A DNA stretch of 42,003 nucleotides from positions 1 through 42,003 of the forward strand of contig JAGSYW010000003.1 in NCBI GenBank assembly GCA_018262475.1, in the 5' to 3' direction. The DNA is from Burkholderiaceae bacterium. GTDB lineage: Bacteria; Pseudomonadota; Gammaproteobacteria; Burkholderiales; Burkholderiaceae_D. The notes under the pieces are model-generated. The model did not search any database. It saw only the letters and a program-made list of their open reading frames with translations, and was not told the origin of the DNA. Below are positions 8,975-19,395 of this stretch, piece by piece. The number at the start of each line of letters is the position of its first letter. Within the stretch, counting starts at the first letter, position 1. The position numbers and the translations under genes were made by a program.

Positions 8975-10240
8975 ATGAATACGGCCACCATCAAGACCCC
9001 CATTGTTGCCATGACTGGCAATACAGCGAAATCTCCTGCTTCTGCGACTAACTCTGTTGCGCCCGATGAGTCGTTCAATCAGGTACTGTCAAAGGAAATG
9101 AGCGACCGCAGTTCGGCTGCCCGCTCCGGTAACGCTCAAGCGACGGAGAAATCTACGACATCGCGGCAACCTACAAAATCAGCCGAGAAAACTGCATCAA
9201 ATTCATCTGATGACTCTGATGAAGCAACACAAACTGATGCCAGCAACACGGATACAACTCATTTACTGGTGCTTGTTGCCGAATTAAGCGCTGTCGCAGA
9301 AAGCCCATCCCAACAAACCGCTTCTAGCACTGAATCATCTACAGAGGCCGCAGCTTTAATGTTATCGCAGAATACAGAGGCCGCAGCTTTAATGCTATCG
9401 CAGAATCCTGCATCACAAGCTGTTGCGCAAACCAGCCAACCGCTGGAAACCAAAACTGGCGAAATCGTAGCCGATGGTGTTATTCAAGCGCCAGACAATG
9501 CGTCCGATCGCGCAATCACATTCGATGCTCAAAGAACGGAACAAACTACTAATTTGGCTGCCACTATTAAGACAACCGATAACGCACAAGCCCTTAATCA
9601 GCCCGTGGGGGATTTTCATGAAACTATTTCATCTGCACTGACACAGACACAGACACAACCCGCGACAACCGAGCCTGTTGCTGCAGCAATCGAAAACAAC
9701 CTCTCAACCGTTAGCGGCGAATCGCACACGCCAAATGCAATAGCATTGGCTCCAATGCATCAGGTTTCTACAGCACTTGTGCAAACCGCAGCGAACATTA
9801 CCGAGAAATTAACGCCTCGCGTTGGCACTTCCGACTGGAACCAGGCGCTGGGCCAGAAAGTGGTCTGGATGGTCAACAGCGATGTGCAAAGCGCATCGAT
9901 GACATTGAACCCGCCTGATCTTGGTCCACTGCAAGTGGTGTTGAGCGTTTCGAATAATCAGGCCAGCGCCAATTTCGTTGCAGCCCAGCCGGAAGTTCGT
10001 CAGGCGCTGGAAGCCGCACTCCCGAGATTGCGCGAGATGCTGGGCGATGCGGGCATCCAGTTGGGCCATGCCAATGTGAGCGCAGGAACCCAGCAGCAGC
10101 AACACTCTAACCAAGGACAGCAGCAAATGCATGCAAGCTCGGCTCGAGGCAGCGGCAATGAGGGTATCTTTGTTTCGCAAACAGACAGCGTTGTCACACC
10201 CCGCTCAAGTCGCCAGGGAATGGTGGATACCTTTGCATGA
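8975..10240 (+). CDS. fliK: Flagellar hook-length control protein FliK
   Basis: 421 aa; low-complexity N-terminal half, C-terminal ASMTLNPPDLGPLQVVLSVSNNQASANFVAAQPEVRQALEAALPRLREMLGDAGIQLGHANVS. Confidence 0.93.
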   Translation: MNTATIKTPIVAMTGNTAKSPASATNSVAPDESFNQVLSKEMSDRSSAARSGNAQATEKSTTSRQPTKSAEKTASNSSDDSDEATQTDASNTDTTHLLVLVAELSAVAESPSQQTASSTESSTEAAALMLSQNTEAAALMLSQNPASQAVAQTSQPLETKTGEIVADGVIQAPDNASDRAITFDAQRTEQTTNLAATIKTTDNAQALNQPVGDFHETISSALTQTQTQPATTEPVAAAIENNLSTVSGESHTPNAIALAPMHQVSTALVQTAANITEKLTPRVGTSDWNQALGQKVVWMVNSDVQSASMTLNPPDLGPLQVVLSVSNNQASANFVAAQPEVRQALEAALPRLREMLGDAGIQLGHANVSAGTQQQQHSNQGQQQMHASSARGSGNEGIFVSQTDSVVTPRSSRQGMVDTFA

Positions 10241-10254
10241 TGTTTTTATGCACA

Positions 10255-10290
10255 AGGCCGGTTCCTGTTTTCGTTCCGGCCTCTGTTTTC
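10255..10290 (+). terminator. Possible intrinsic terminator after fliK
   Basis: AGGCCGG (10255-10261) / CCGGCCT (10276-10282) followed by CTGTTTTC. Confidence 0.4.
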
Positions 10291-10448
10291 CAGAAAATGA
10301 ATGGGGTAAGATCATGGTATCTCACCAAGATACGACTGGTGAAGCATCCGGCAGATATACGCAGCATTGTTCCTTCTTTTCAATGCATTCGGCTGCGTGA
10401 TTATTGTCGATAATGAATCAAACCTGACGCCAGACCAGAGGAAACCAG

Positions 10449-10970
10449 ATGGCAACACAAAAACCAGTTTCAAAATCAAAAGGCGACGCGAGCAACGGTG
10501 AGGCTGCGCCGAAGAAATCCAAGATGAAACTGTTGATCATTGCGCTACTTGCCGTCGTGCTGCTGGGCGCTGGCGGTGGCGGTGCGTGGTATTTCTTCAA
10601 GATGCGCGGTGCCAGCAATACAGCTGAAGCTGCCCCCCCCCCTAAACCTTCGGCTGCCCCGATTTTCGTGCCACTGGAACCTTTTACGGTCAATCTGCAG
10701 CCGGAAAATGGTGAACATTATCTGCAAACGTCGATCACGCTGCAGACCAACTTCAAAGAAGAAGGGGATCTGTTCAAGCTGTATACGCCTCAGGTTCGCA
10801 ACCGTATTCTGCTGTTGCTTTCGAGCAAAAAACCATCGGAAATTACCACTGTTGAAGGCAAGAAAAAGCTGGCGGAGGAAATTGTCACCGCGGTTAACCT
10901 GCCTTTCCAGCAAGGCGGAAGGCCACAAAACGTCAACAGTGTATTGTTCGTTTCATTCATCATCCAGTAA
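10449..10970 (+). CDS. fliL: Flagellar basal body-associated protein FliL
   Basis: 173 aa; single TM segment and VPLEPFTVNLQPENGEHYLQTSITLQ. Confidence 0.93.
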   Translation: MATQKPVSKSKGDASNGEAAPKKSKMKLLIIALLAVVLLGAGGGGAWYFFKMRGASNTAEAAPPPKPSAAPIFVPLEPFTVNLQPENGEHYLQTSITLQTNFKEEGDLFKLYTPQVRNRILLLLSSKKPSEITTVEGKKKLAEEIVTAVNLPFQQGGRPQNVNSVLFVSFIIQ

Positions 10971-10978
10971 ACGATAAC

Positions 10979-11977
10979 ATGGCTGAAACTTTTCTTTCCC
11001 AGGAAGAAGTTGACGCCCTCCTCCGAGGGGTCACCGGCGAACAGGATGAAGACCTGTCGCAAGGGGACAACTCGGGCGTTCGCCCCTACAACCTAGCCAC
11101 ACAAGAACGCATCGTCCGCGGCAGGATGCCGACGCTGGAAATTATCAACGAGCGTTTTGCGCGTCTGTTGCGCATTGGCCTGTTCAACTTTTTGCGGCGC
11201 ACCTCGGAAGTATCCGTCGGGCCGGTTCGCGTTTCAAAGTACAGCGAATTCATCCGCAATCTGGTCGTACCAACCAACCTCAACTTGGTACACATGAAGC
11301 CTTTGCGTGGTACCGCACTAATGGTGCTCGATCCGAATCTGGTATTCCTTATTGTGGACAACCTTTTCGGAGGCGACGGCCGGTTTCATACCCGCGTCGA
11401 GGGGCGAGATTTTACACAAACCGAACAGCGCATCATCCAGCGTGTTCTGGAAATTATTTTCGAAAACTACGCCAAGTCATGGGAGCCGGTATATCCGCTG
11501 GAGTTCGAATACATCCGCTCCGAGATGAATACCCAGTTTGCCAATATTGCCACACCAAATGAGGTTGTGGTGGCTACCACGTTCACGATTGAACTTGGTC
11601 AGGTCAGCGGCGAAATGCATTTTTGTACGCCGTACTCAATGATTGAACCAGTGCGTGACGTTCTCACCAGCAGCCTTCAAGGTGAAACGCTGGAGGTGGA
11701 CAAGCGTTGGATTCGCCTGATGACCCAGCAAATTCAGACGGCAGAAGTGCAAATCATTGCCGATTTGGGAACAATCAAATCGACGGTGGGTGACATTCTG
11801 AACATGAAGGCGGGCGACATCCTTCCGATAGCGATCCCGGAAACCGTGGAAGCAAAAGTCGATGGCGTTCCCATCATGGAATGCACATACGGCAAATTCA
11901 ACGGCCAGTACGCATTACGAGTCGAAAAACTGATGCACAGCATGACAGATACAGCACAGGGAGATGAGCATGGCTGA
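10979..11977 (+). CDS. fliM: Flagellar motor switch protein FliM
   Basis: 332 aa; N-terminal LSQEEVDALLRGVTGE, PLRGTALMVLDPNLVFLIVDNLFGGDGRFHTRVEGRDFTQTEQRII. Confidence 0.97.
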   Translation: MAETFLSQEEVDALLRGVTGEQDEDLSQGDNSGVRPYNLATQERIVRGRMPTLEIINERFARLLRIGLFNFLRRTSEVSVGPVRVSKYSEFIRNLVVPTNLNLVHMKPLRGTALMVLDPNLVFLIVDNLFGGDGRFHTRVEGRDFTQTEQRIIQRVLEIIFENYAKSWEPVYPLEFEYIRSEMNTQFANIATPNEVVVATTFTIELGQVSGEMHFCTPYSMIEPVRDVLTSSLQGETLEVDKRWIRLMTQQIQTAEVQIIADLGTIKSTVGDILNMKAGDILPIAIPETVEAKVDGVPIMECTYGKFNGQYALRVEKLMHSMTDTAQGDEHG

Positions 11978-12470
11978 CGAAACCAACTCGCAGACAACCA
12001 TTGAAGATGACTGGGGTGCCGCAATGGCCGAACAGTCCGCGACGGAGTCGGCAACTGATTCCATGGATGACTGGGGCGCTGCAATGGCCGAGCAGGCCAA
12101 GGCTGATGCTACAGCCGACACGCCCAACGATTCTTCCGCACTGAAGCCGCAATCTGCCACTGCCACGGTCTTCAAGGATTTCTCGGCTTCCACGCAGGGC
12201 AGCACACATAATGATATCGACTTCATCCTCGACATCCCGGTGCAACTCACGGTCGAACTTGGCCGAGCAAAAATCGCCATCAAAAATTTGCTGCAACTGG
12301 CACAGGGTTCCGTAGTAGAGCTTGACGGTCTGGCCGGCGAACCAATGGATGTCCTGGTCAACGGCTGCCTGATTGCGCAAGGGGAAGTGGTCGTGGTCAA
12401 TGACAAGTTCGGCATCCGGCTTACTGACGTAATATCTCCGGCGGAACGCATCCGGAAATTGAATCGATGA
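11964..12470 (+). CDS. fliN: Flagellar motor switch protein FliN
   Basis: 168 aa; C-terminal DIPVQLTVELGRAKIAIKNLLQLAQGSVVELDGLAGEPMDVLVNGCLIAQGEVVVVNDKFGIRLTDVIS; start may be 11970. Confidence 0.96.
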   Translation: MSMADETNSQTTIEDDWGAAMAEQSATESATDSMDDWGAAMAEQAKADATADTPNDSSALKPQSATATVFKDFSASTQGSTHNDIDFILDIPVQLTVELGRAKIAIKNLLQLAQGSVVELDGLAGEPMDVLVNGCLIAQGEVVVVNDKFGIRLTDVISPAERIRKLNR

Positions 12471-12883
12471 AGCATCTGACGGAAGCTGCCCTGCTGTTCG
12501 CCACAACCGGCATGGTATTCGCAGCAGAACCTGCGACACCGCCGCCGGCTTCAGGCGGGTTGTTTCAGGTGCTGCTTGGCCTGATTGTTGTTCTCGGCCT
12601 GATGGCTGGCGCAGCCTGGCTGCTGAAACGCTTCGGCGCGCCAAGAATGGCTTCAGGCACTGTTATCAAGGTCATTGGTGGCATCGCTGTTGGCAACCGC
12701 GAACGCATCATGGTGATCGAAGTGGCCGATCAGTGGATTGTCGTCGGCATCACCTCGAATCAGATCAACACCCTGTCAACGATGCCCAAACAGGAACTTC
12801 CGCCCCTTCCAGAAGGCGGCACACCTGGCAGCCAGTTCTCCGACTGGTTGCAGCAATTCATGGACAAACGCAATGGAAAATAA
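12467..12883 (+). CDS. fliO: Flagellar biosynthetic protein FliO
   Basis: 138 aa; signal or TM segment followed by [29 protein letters not shown]; position between fliN and fliP. Confidence 0.9.
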   Translation: MKHLTEAALLFATTGMVFAAEPATPPPASGGLFQVLLGLIVVLGLMAGAAWLLKRFGAPRMASGTVIKVIGGIAVGNRERIMVIEVADQWIVVGITSNQINTLSTMPKQELPPLPEGGTPGSQFSDWLQQFMDKRNGK

Positions 12884-12884
12884 C

Positions 12885-13643
12885 ATGCAGCGCGCCAAAT
12901 TGTTTCAACCTCCCTGGCTGCGCCTGATGCCCATGCTTCTGTTAGCGTTTCCGTTAATCGCCGGCGCGCAAGGCTTGCCGGTTCTCAATAGCACACCGGC
13001 AGCAGGCGGCGGACAAAATTACACACTCAGCCTGCAAACCCTGCTGCTCCTCACCAGCTTGTCCTTCCTTCCAGCTGCGCTGCTGATGATGACCAGCTTC
13101 ACGCGCATCATCATCGTGCTATCGATGCTGCGACAGGCGCTGGGAACACAAAGCGCACCACCCAATCAGGTCATTCTCGGACTTTCGCTGTTTCTGACAT
13201 TTTTTGTCATGAGTCCCGTATTCGACAAGGCTTATACAGACGCATACCAACCGCTGTCCGAAAACAAGATCACGATGACTCAGGCGCTGGAAAAAGGCGC
13301 TGCGCCGTTCAAAAGTTTCATGCTAAAACAAACGCGCGAAGCGGATCTGGCATTGTATGTGAAGCTGTCAAATACACCGCAGCTGCAAGGGCCTGAAGAT
13401 GTGCCAATGCGCGTGCTAATTCCCGCTTTCGTCACCAGTGAACTGAAAACGGCGTTTCAGATAGGCTTTGCCATTTTTATTCCATTCCTGATCATCGACA
13501 TGGTCGTTGCGAGCGTGCTGATGTCGATGGGCATGATGATGGTTTCACCTGCAATTGTGTCCCTGCCCTTCAAGCTGATGCTGTTCGTGCTGGTTGATGG
13601 CTGGCATCTGCTAATCGGCTCACTGGCGCAGAGTTTCTTTTAA
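12885..13643 (+). CDS. fliP: Flagellar biosynthetic protein FliP
   Basis: [66 protein letters not shown] at 12885 (or 12873) preferred over the ORF start 12738, which lies inside fliO. Confidence 0.96.
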   Translation: MQRAKLFQPPWLRLMPMLLLAFPLIAGAQGLPVLNSTPAAGGGQNYTLSLQTLLLLTSLSFLPAALLMMTSFTRIIIVLSMLRQALGTQSAPPNQVILGLSLFLTFFVMSPVFDKAYTDAYQPLSENKITMTQALEKGAAPFKSFMLKQTREADLALYVKLSNTPQLQGPEDVPMRVLIPAFVTSELKTAFQIGFAIFIPFLIIDMVVASVLMSMGMMMVSPAIVSLPFKLMLFVLVDGWHLLIGSLAQSFF

Positions 13644-13654
13644 GGATTTCCGCC

Positions 13655-13924
13655 ATGACTCCGGAAAGTGTAATGTCCATTGGACGACATGCGATTGAAA
13701 TTACCCTGATGATTTCTGCCCCGATGCTGCTGATGGCATTGGCCATCGGGCTGGTCGTCAGCATCTTCCAGGCTGCGACGCAAATCAATGAAATGACGTT
13801 GTCGTTCATTCCGAAGCTGGTCGGGGTCTGCATCGCACTGCTGATAGCCGGGCCATGGATGCTGACGATCATGCTGGATTACATGCGCCATGTTTTCAGC
13901 AGCATTCCAAACATGGTCGGCTGA
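13655..13924 (+). CDS. fliQ: Flagellar biosynthetic protein FliQ
   Basis: 89 aa; MTPESVMSIGRHAIEITLMISAPMLLMALAIGLVVSIFQAATQINEMTLSFIPKL. Confidence 0.97.
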   Translation: MTPESVMSIGRHAIEITLMISAPMLLMALAIGLVVSIFQAATQINEMTLSFIPKLVGVCIALLIAGPWMLTIMLDYMRHVFSSIPNMVG

Positions 13925-13957
13925 CGGGAACTCGCTACCCGTTCATCCACGACCAGC

Positions 13958-14752
13958 ATGATTACCGTCACCAGCGCCCAGTTGCAGACCTGGATCGCGT
14001 CCTTTCTGTGGCCGCTAACGCGCGTACTCGGACTGATCGCCGTCGCACCACTGTTTGGCAATATCAGCATTCCTGCCAGAATCAAGGTCACACTCGGCAT
14101 CATGATCTCGCTGGTCATCGCGCCATCGGTTCCGCCTCTGGCTGCAACCGACCCAATGTCGCTTCAGGGGTTACTGATTCTGGCACAGCAATTTGTCATC
14201 GGCGCCGCAATGGGCTTTACGATACGCATCGTATTTGCTGCTGTTGAAATGGCTGGCGAGGTTACCGGCATGACAATGGGACTGGGATTCGCCACGTTTT
14301 ACGATCCGATGTCACAAGGACGATCTTCTGCGATCAGCCAGTTCTTTGCTTTGCTGATGCTGATGATCTACCTGTCAACCAACCTGCATCTGGCGCTGCT
14401 GGCGACACTTTCGGACAGCTTCACCACCATCCCAATATCTGCCACACCCGCCGGCGGAAAAATGTTCCTACAATTGACTGAATGGGGCGGACGCATCTTC
14501 AGCGCCGGCGTTCAACTGGCATTGCCACTAATCGCTGCTCTGCTGATAACGAACATGTCACTTGCCATCCTGACGCGCGCAGCGCCTCAGCTTAACCTGT
14601 TTGGCATTGGATTCCCGGTTACTATCGGCGTCGGGTTTCTGGTAATCGGACTGGTTCTGCCCTATCTCGTTGCGCCGCTCGATAGCCTGTTTCACCAAGG
14701 CTTCGGTGCATTGCAGCAGATAACGTCAGCAACAGCCTCTGCATCACCGTAA
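13958..14752 (+). CDS. fliR: Flagellar biosynthetic protein FliR
   Basis: 264 aa membrane protein after fliQ; FVIGAAMGFTIRIVFAAVEMAGEVTGMTMGLGFATFYDP. Confidence 0.96.
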   Translation: MITVTSAQLQTWIASFLWPLTRVLGLIAVAPLFGNISIPARIKVTLGIMISLVIAPSVPPLAATDPMSLQGLLILAQQFVIGAAMGFTIRIVFAAVEMAGEVTGMTMGLGFATFYDPMSQGRSSAISQFFALLMLMIYLSTNLHLALLATLSDSFTTIPISATPAGGKMFLQLTEWGGRIFSAGVQLALPLIAALLITNMSLAILTRAAPQLNLFGIGFPVTIGVGFLVIGLVLPYLVAPLDSLFHQGFGALQQITSATASASP

Positions 14753-14761
14753 GCAGCCTCT

Positions 14762-17014
14762 TCACTGGCGCTTCGCCTCAATCACCCCTTTTACTTCGCC
14801 AATGATCGCCAGCGCCTTTTGCAACTGCTCGGTGGCGCCAATTTCTGCGGTAAACGACATCCTCGCCTGGCCTTTCGCGCTATGCGTGTTAACGCCGATC
14901 ACATTGATTTTCTCGCGCGAGAAAATTTCGGAAATATCGCGCAGCAAACCCTGGCGGTCAGCTGCCAGCACGAAGATATCGACAGGATAAACTGTATCCG
15001 GCGCTGATTTTCCCCATGCCGTTTGAATCACGCGCTCTGGAGTACGTTCCTGCATTTCGAAAAAATTCTTGCAGTCTGTCCGATGAATCGACACCCCCTT
15101 GCCCCGAGTAACAAAACCGACGATATCATCCGGCGGCGCTGGTTTGCAGCATTTAGCCAGTTGCGTCATCAAGCCGTCTGTGCCCACCACCAGCACCCCC
15201 GATTTCGCCCCCTGTGCGACGCTGGAAGCGCGGCTCTTGCGCGCCACAACTACATCTTCCGCCCCGGCATCCTTCACTGCAATCTCGCCGTGCAGCGCTA
15301 TCTCGACACTGCGCAGACTGAATGTTTCCTTGCCTACCGCATGGAAAAACTCTTCCAGCTTCGCGAATCCGAGCTTGTGTGCCAGTTCCTCAAGATTGAC
15401 CGCCGTTTTGCCCTCGCGCTGCAGGGTCTTTTCGACCATGCTACGTCCGGTTGCCAATGTTTCCTGAAAATCGATGGCGTTAAACCATGCGCGAATTTTG
15501 GAGCGTGTACGCGGACTCGCGGCATAACTTGGGCTGAGCCAGTCACGCGAAGGCCCAACCGCGGCATTTGCACCTTTGGCGGTAATGATTTCCACCGTTT
15601 GTGCATTCTTCAGTGGCGTATTCAGCGGCACCATGACGCCATCAATTTTTGCGCCTCTGCACCTATGTCCGACATCACTGTGCAGATGATAGGCAAAATC
15701 GATCGGTGTGGCCCCACTTGGTAGTTCGATCACGCGCGCATGGGGCGTCAGCACATAAATGCGCTCGTCCAGCCCCGCAGATTTGAGCTGATCTCCCCAC
15801 TCCAGATGAGCCTTGTCTGGCCCCGCAACAACGTCCGCCACGTCGGTCTGCCACGCCAGCAATTGTCGCAGCCAGGCGATCTTCTCATCGTACTCCTGCT
15901 CATCCGACGCGTTCGAACCGCCAGATTCCTTGTAGCGCCAATGGGCTGCAACCCCGTATTCGGCGAAATGATGCATTTCAGCGGTACGAATCTGGACTTC
16001 CAGCGGCAAGCCTTCTTCTGAAACGACAATCGTGTGCAGCGACCTGTAGCCATTGGCCTTGGGGCGCGAAATATAATCATCGAACTCGTTCAGGATCGGT
16101 GCCCAGATGGCATGGACGATGCCCAGCACTTCATAACATGTTTTGACATCATCGACGATGACCCTAAAGGCTCGCACATCGTGCAAGTCGGCAAAATTGA
16201 GCGACTTGCCCCGCAGCTTGTTCCAGATGCTGTAAATATGCTTTGGCCGCCCTGACACATCTCCCTTGATGCCCGCTGCCGCCAACTCCTCTTTCAGCCG
16301 GACAATCGCCCTTACGATGAAATCCTCGCGCTCAACGCGCTTCTCTTCAAGCATCTTGGCAATATTGCGATAGGCATCGGGTTCCAGAAAACGGAATGAG
16401 AAATCTTCCAATTCCCACTTCAGCTGCCAAATGCCAAGCCGGTTCGCCAGCGGCGCATACAAATCCAGCGTTTCGCGTGCATATTCATGCACCATTTCAT
16501 TTTGCAATTTTTGCTCAGCGAAATAGCGCAAGGTTGTCAACCGTGAAGCCAGTCGAACCATCACCACACGAATATCGGACGCCATGGCCAGTAGCATCTT
16601 GCGCAAGGTTTCAACCTGCGCAACAGCCTGCTGCGCCGCATTCTTGCCACGCAAGACTTCCTGCGCCCCAGCGGTCAGCCCACGCAAGCGCAAAAGTTGG
16701 CGAATGCTGTTCAAAAGCACGGCTACATTCTTGCCGAAATGCGCTTCAACCCCTTCCGCCGCCTTCTGATTAATGCCGGGCAACTCGGTCAGCACGCCGG
16801 CAATGCGGGTATCTGCATCGCTGTTGAGCGATGCCAGTATCGTAACCACGCCAGTCGCATATTCCAGCATGTTCTGCCCGGTATGCAATGTCATTGCGGA
16901 GTACAGTGGTCTTACATAGGCCAGTGCATCATCAACGCGAGCAGCATCTTCCGGCGATAGCCCAATCCCGTACTGCACCTGTTGTGCACTATGCAAAGCT
17001 GCTCTAGAGACCAT
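14762..17014 (-). CDS. relA: GTP pyrophosphokinase RelA
   Basis: RelA/SpoT synthetase, TGS and ACT domain sequence: YSIWNKLRGKSLNFADLHDVRAFRVIVDDV, DFAYHLHSDVGHRCRGAKIDG, MSFTAEIG; degenerate HD region fits RelA; start placed at internal ATG (residue 21 of the ORF). Confidence 0.93.
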   Translation of the reverse strand: MVSRAALHSAQQVQYGIGLSPEDAARVDDALAYVRPLYSAMTLHTGQNMLEYATGVVTILASLNSDADTRIAGVLTELPGINQKAAEGVEAHFGKNVAVLLNSIRQLLRLRGLTAGAQEVLRGKNAAQQAVAQVETLRKMLLAMASDIRVVMVRLASRLTTLRYFAEQKLQNEMVHEYARETLDLYAPLANRLGIWQLKWELEDFSFRFLEPDAYRNIAKMLEEKRVEREDFIVRAIVRLKEELAAAGIKGDVSGRPKHIYSIWNKLRGKSLNFADLHDVRAFRVIVDDVKTCYEVLGIVHAIWAPILNEFDDYISRPKANGYRSLHTIVVSEEGLPLEVQIRTAEMHHFAEYGVAAHWRYKESGGSNASDEQEYDEKIAWLRQLLAWQTDVADVVAGPDKAHLEWGDQLKSAGLDERIYVLTPHARVIELPSGATPIDFAYHLHSDVGHRCRGAKIDGVMVPLNTPLKNAQTVEIITAKGANAAVGPSRDWLSPSYAASPRTRSKIRAWFNAIDFQETLATGRSMVEKTLQREGKTAVNLEELAHKLGFAKLEEFFHAVGKETFSLRSVEIALHGEIAVKDAGAEDVVVARKSRASSVAQGAKSGVLVVGTDGLMTQLAKCCKPAPPDDIVGFVTRGKGVSIHRTDCKNFFEMQERTPERVIQTAWGKSAPDTVYPVDIFVLAADRQGLLRDISEIFSREKINVIGVNTHSAKGQARMSFTAEIGATEQLQKALAIIGEVKGVIEAKRQ

Positions 17015-17066
17015 AAATACTTTCGTTGTCCTGTTTCTATAATTCGTTACCACCCATTGCCATGTT

Positions 17067-18023
17067 TTATCCAAGCCAGACGGCTATCGACAATAACAGC
17101 AACATCAGCATCCACAACAGCAAAGCGCGCCACACCAAACCAACCGTGCTTTGCAATGCACGAACGGAAGGTTCTTCCCCCGGCAACATTTCAGCCTCAC
17201 CGGCTATCATGTCAAGCATTGATACCTCAACCGAAGGCATGTTGACCGCTTTTTCTGCCGAATTACCGAGGCGAACACCCATTGCGCCCCCGCCCGTTGA
17301 TAGAATGACACCCGCCGTTTCATCCTGCCACCGGTCGGCAAAATTGCGCCACGCATAAACCGCATCCTCGAAATTGCCAACAATGGCAAACGCAATTGCT
17401 GTCAGCCTAGCAGGGATCCAGTCGATCCAGTAAAACGCCTTGGCAGCAAAATTCCCGAACGCCTCATTACGCATATGATCCGGCTCGTTCCAAGCACGCG
17501 CAAGATATTCTGCCACGCGATACAGCACCGCGCCAGCAGGGCCAAACGGCAGCAGGAACCAAAAAAATACGCCAAACACATTGCGATGTGATGCCAGCAA
17601 CGCTGTTTCAACTGCCACACGCACAATTTCTGGCGCTTCCATGCCGACCGTATCCTGTTTGGTCCATTCAGCCAGACGCGCGCGCGCCGTCGTTTCATCA
17701 CCGGCCAGCAATGCAATCTGTATCGAAGTGAAATAATGGCTGTAACGTCTGAAACCGAGCGTCAGATAAACAATAAGGATATTCCACAGCAATTCCGCCA
17801 GCGGGTTGAAACGTGCTAGAAACCAGTTGATCGCAAAGGTTGGAACCAGCAACAGCCCCATGATGACCAACCAGCCGAAGCGTCCATGGCGAGGATGGCC
17901 TGCATTGCACCAAGCTTCTATGCGTGACGCCAGCGACTTGACTTCAGCATATACCGGATTGTTTGCGCGCATCGGTTTGAACTGTTCGATCAGGAGCGCG
18001 CAGAGGATGGAAAGAAACGTCAT
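17067..18023 (-). CDS. CobD/CbiB family membrane protein
   Basis: 318 aa; LCALLIEQFKP...NPLAELLWNILIVYLTLGFRRYSHYF and C-terminal TM segment typical of CbiB/CobD-like proteins. Confidence 0.75.
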   Translation of the reverse strand: MTFLSILCALLIEQFKPMRANNPVYAEVKSLASRIEAWCNAGHPRHGRFGWLVIMGLLLVPTFAINWFLARFNPLAELLWNILIVYLTLGFRRYSHYFTSIQIALLAGDETTARARLAEWTKQDTVGMEAPEIVRVAVETALLASHRNVFGVFFWFLLPFGPAGAVLYRVAEYLARAWNEPDHMRNEAFGNFAAKAFYWIDWIPARLTAIAFAIVGNFEDAVYAWRNFADRWQDETAGVILSTGGGAMGVRLGNSAEKAVNMPSVEVSMLDMIAGEAEMLPGEEPSVRALQSTVGLVWRALLLWMLMLLLLSIAVWLG

Positions 18024-18103
18024 TATGGTTCCTTAATCAGCTATCCGCTACGATAACCCAGCATGCCGACAGAATCAAACCCGTTTCCCTGCATTGCCAA
18101 TGC

Positions 18104-18751
18104 TCAGGCACGCAAAAAATGGAACAGATTGCGCAACATGGCTGCAGTCGCCCCCCAGATGAAGTACTGTTCGTACGGAATTGCATAAAACGAACGCCGC
18201 CCCCACCCGCGTGGAAAGTCCGCCTGTAGCCGCTGATAATTCATTCCCGACATCAGGAAAGATAGCGGCACCTCGAACACTTCCGCCACTTCGAATGAAT
18301 CCGGCTTTAGCCCGAATGGTGGCTGAATGATGGAAACCACCGGCGTTACGCGATAGCCGCTGGCAGTAATATAATCCGGCAGCGCACCGATCACATCGAC
18401 GTGCCGGCGATGCAGGCCAATTTCCTCTTCCGTTTCGCGCAGTGCAGTTTCGATGGACGAAGCATCGCTCTCCTCCGTTCTTCCACCGGGAAAACTGACC
18501 TGTCCAGGATGATCGTGCAAATGGTCGGTGCGGCGCGTCATCAGCATCACCGCTCCCTGCTCTCGCGCCACGATTGGAATCAGCACCGATGCCGGCGTTG
18601 GTTCCTCAGTTGCAAGCGAGGCAGGCAGACGACTGTCAGAACGTACTTCTGGCTGCCACTCTGGCGGATTGGCGAAGCGCGAACGTATCCAGTTTATTTC
18701 CAGTCTCTCTGGCGGAAGTGCTTTTTCCCTGCCAGTGTATTCAAGAATCAT
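18104..18751 (-). CDS. Nudix hydrolase (CoA pyrophosphatase-like)
   Basis: Nudix box GGRTEESDASSIETALRETEEEIGL; ORF start 18967 overlaps rplS and its terminator, so the internal ATG 18751 is preferred. Confidence 0.88.
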   Translation of the reverse strand: MILEYTGREKALPPERLEINWIRSRFANPPEWQPEVRSDSRLPASLATEEPTPASVLIPIVAREQGAVMLMTRRTDHLHDHPGQVSFPGGRTEESDASSIETALRETEEEIGLHRRHVDVIGALPDYITASGYRVTPVVSIIQPPFGLKPDSFEVAEVFEVPLSFLMSGMNYQRLQADFPRGWGRRSFYAIPYEQYFIWGATAAMLRNLFHFLRA

Positions 18752-18800
18752 ACTGGCAGGATCAAACGGCAATTTGGCCAAAATTTTCCCCAGACATAAT

Positions 18801-18826
18801 AAAAAAGGCGCCCGCAGGCGCCCTTT
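18801..18826 (-). terminator. Intrinsic terminator of the rpsP-rimM-trmD-rplS operon
   Basis: Minus strand AAAGGGCGCC TGCG GGCGCCTTTTTT. Confidence 0.85.
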
Positions 18827-18851
18827 GTCATGCAACACATTGCATGCCTGC

Positions 18852-19238
18852 TTATTCCTCGCCTTGGCTTGCAGCCGAACGACGGCTTGGCAATTTTTCC
18901 TTGATGCGTGCAGACTTGCCAGAACGCTCGCGCAGGTAGTACAGCTTGGCGCGGCGTACATCGCCACGGCGCTTGACTTCGATCGAAGCGATCAGCGGCG
19001 AGTACAACTGAAACGTACGTTCCACGCCTTCGCCGGAAGAAATTTTGCGCACGATGAAGTTAGAGTTCAGGCCGCGATTGCGACGCGAAATCACCACACC
19101 TTCATACGCCTGTGCACGCTTGCGCGTACCTTCGACGACGTTAACGCTCACCACCACCGTATCGCCTGGAGCGAAATCGGGAATGTTCTTGCCCAAACGG
19201 GCGATTTCTTCTTGTTCGAGTTGCTGAATCAGATTCAT
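18852..19238 (-). CDS. rplS: 50S ribosomal protein L19
   Basis: [76 protein letters not shown]. Confidence 0.98.
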   Translation of the reverse strand: MNLIQQLEQEEIARLGKNIPDFAPGDTVVVSVNVVEGTRKRAQAYEGVVISRRNRGLNSNFIVRKISSGEGVERTFQLYSPLIASIEVKRRGDVRRAKLYYLRERSGKSARIKEKLPSRRSAASQGEE

Positions 19239-19395
19239 GGTTGACTCCAGAAACCATCTTGCCGACGCTTTGTTGATTCGTGCACTGCACTTGCCCGGTA
19301 GAGGATGGGGTTAAACACGCGGACATATCCGCTCTCTTGCATTCGCATTGTCTTGCTTTGCACAAGTCGCAGCGAAACGCGAATTTTACTGCAAA

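Noticed and set aside
10400-10420. Sigma28-like -10 (GTCGATAA) before fliL
   Set aside because: No matching -35 (TAAAGTTT-like) at the required spacing
15023-15724. 233-aa plus-strand ORF opposite relA
   Set aside because: Shadow ORF with no domain signal; relA on the minus strand is clear
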